From: an uncultured Clostridium sp.
GTDB taxonomy: Bacteria; Bacillota; Clostridia; TANB77; CAG-508
DNA: 13,875 nt
NCBI GenBank assembly: GCA_900552555.1
Contig: URZW01000031.1
Coordinates: 1-13,875, forward strand
Reading direction: 5' to 3'
Made by a program: the position numbers and the translations under genes. The notes under the pieces are model-generated. The model was not told the DNA's origin, searched no databases, and worked only from the letters and a program-made list of their open reading frames with translations. Numbering within the stretch: the first letter of the stretch is position 1; every line of letters starts with the position of its first letter. Positions 12,930 to 13,875 of the stretch are shown in pieces.

Positions 12930-13875
12930 TTGAAGATAAATAAATTAAAAATAAATTCTTATGGTAAATTAAAAGAAAAAGAAATTGATTTTAGAGATGG
13001 AATTAATTTAATATATGGTCAAAATGAAGCAGGGAAATCTACATTAATTAAATTTATAATAAATTCATTTTATGGAATTTCAAAAAATAAAAAGGGAAAA
13101 GAGGTTTCAGATTTTGATAAATATAAACCCTGGTCTGGAGAAGAATTTTCTGGAAAATTAGAATATGAATTAGATAATAAAGAAAAATATGAAATATATA
13201 GGGATTTTAGCAAAAAAAATCCGAAAATATTTAATGAAAATATGGAGGATATTTCTAAAGAATTTAATATTGATAAAAATAAAGGAAATGAATTTTTTTA
13301 TGAACAAACTAAAATAGATGAGGATTTATTTTTATCAACATTAGCAATTAATCAAAGTGAAGTAAAATTGGAAAATCAGACTCAAAATTTTTTAATTCAA
13401 AAAATTGCTAATTTGGCACAGACAGGTGATGATAGTATATCTTTTAAAAGGGTAATTGACAGAATAAATAGAAGGCAATTAGATGAGATAGGAACTGAAA
13501 GGTCTAGGGAAAAGCCAATTAACATAGTTGCAAGAAAATTACAAGAATTAAATGCAGAAAAAGAAAATCTAGAAAAATTTAAAAATTTTAAATACGAATA
13601 TGAAGACCAAGAAAATGATTTAAAAGATGAAATTTTAAATTTTGAGAATGAAAATAATTTTCTAAAAGAAATTAAGTTGCAAAAAGAAAATGAAAAAATT
13701 GAAAATGAAAAAATAAAAATAAAAGAAAATATTGAAAAGGAAAATTTAGAAAAAATAAATTCTGTAAATAAAAAAATAAATGAATTAAAAATAAATAATA
13801 AAAATATTTTAGAAAAATATTTAAATAATAATTTGGAAAATAATTTAAAAAATAAAAATAAAAAAATAAATAAAA
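12930..13875 (+). CDS. Rad50/SbcC-like AAA ATPase (YhaN family), N-terminal part only
   Basis: The visible 315 codons encode the start of a coiled-coil ATPase of the YhaN/SbcC/Rad50 kind, the expected partner of the Mre11-like nuclease encoded just upstream. The start is TTG 12930, supported by GAGGAGGAAGG 4-14 nt before it and by homology-like sequence from the first residues (KINKLKINSYGKLKEKEIDF). Walker A is GQNEAGKST (residues 30-38). KPWSGEEFSGKLEYEL (about 72-87) and LSTLAINQSEVKL (about 136-148, the Q-containing signature region of YhaN-type proteins) follow. From about residue 200 the sequence becomes Lys/Glu/Asn-rich coiled coil (ARKLQELNAEKENLEKF). The frame is open to the window edge. 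Full-length relatives are several times longer, with the Walker B half at the far end, so intactness cannot be judged. Confidence 0.87.
   Translation, partial: MKINKLKINSYGKLKEKEIDFRDGINLIYGQNEAGKSTLIKFIINSFYGISKNKKGKEVSDFDKYKPWSGEEFSGKLEYELDNKEKYEIYRDFSKKNPKIFNENMEDISKEFNIDKNKGNEFFYEQTKIDEDLFLSTLAINQSEVKLENQTQNFLIQKIANLAQTGDDSISFKRVIDRINRRQLDEIGTERSREKPINIVARKLQELNAEKENLEKFKNFKYEYEDQENDLKDEILNFENENNFLKEIKLQKENEKIENEKIKIKENIEKENLEKINSVNKKINELKINNKNILEKYLNNNLENNLKNKNKKINK

Noticed and set aside
13560..13875. Simple-sequence or repeat tract at the right edge
   Set aside because: The A-rich, repetitive look comes from Lys/Asn/Glu-rich coiled-coil codons in an open frame, not from a tandem DNA repeat.
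1..13875. CRISPR array, tRNA or rRNA genes
   Set aside because: I saw no regularly spaced direct repeats of CRISPR type, no tRNA-like cloverleaf and no conserved rRNA sequence on either strand.

Overview
The window is strongly AT-rich DNA. Its genes have Firmicutes-type Shine-Dalgarno sequences, arginine is written almost entirely as AGA/AGG, and both spore germination genes (sleB, ypeB) and an alpha/beta-type small acid-soluble spore protein (SASP) gene are present. Together these point to an endospore-forming, low-GC member of the Clostridia. I cannot name a genus from the sequence alone.

Layout from left to right. (1) 1-2165: the end of an upstream unit, then the sleB-ypeB spore cortex-lysis pair, closed by a long two-part hairpin. 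(2) 2173-3870, minus strand: a membrane-anchored VanW-family protein convergent with ypeB. (3) 4034-4580: a 59-codon SASP gene and a convergent XRE-type regulator share one bidirectional terminator. (4) 4581-5010: a gene-free divergent control region with palindromes, a run of TTCAC/GTGAA half-sites and a good vegetative promoter. (5) 5011-7522: murF and ddl, the cytoplasmic steps that make and attach D-Ala-D-Ala, followed by an intrinsic terminator. (6) 7529-8441: a zinc-finger-less DnaJ/CbpA-type co-chaperone whose promoter lies against that terminator. (7) 8471-11534: a three-gene unit behind a perfect TTGACA-N17-TATAAT promoter. It holds two unrecognised small genes and a VirD4/TraG-type coupling ATPase, with no relaxase or other conjugation gene in view. 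(8) 11608-13875: a palindromic AT-rich control region, then an Mre11/SbcD-like nuclease (YhaO type) and the start of its Rad50/SbcC-like partner (YhaN type), which runs off the window. A GC-rich repeat-like insert of about 50 bp separates the two.

The most striking observation is in the coupling ATPase. Its reading frame breaks by +1 exactly inside the Walker A loop, at GGA-CGG-T. Skipping one base (C9904) restores a perfect GGSGSGKS P-loop, and everything on both sides looks intact. By my manual scan, the CGG at this point is the only in-frame CGG codon in any gene of the window. That fits either a programmed +1 frameshift at a hungry or unassigned codon, or a single-base mutation or assembly error. 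Other points worth checking are TTCAC half-sites spaced exactly 30 bp apart upstream of the XRE gene, a 16-bp perfect inverted repeat whose right arm is the spacer of the nuclease promoter, and the GC-rich repeat fragment.
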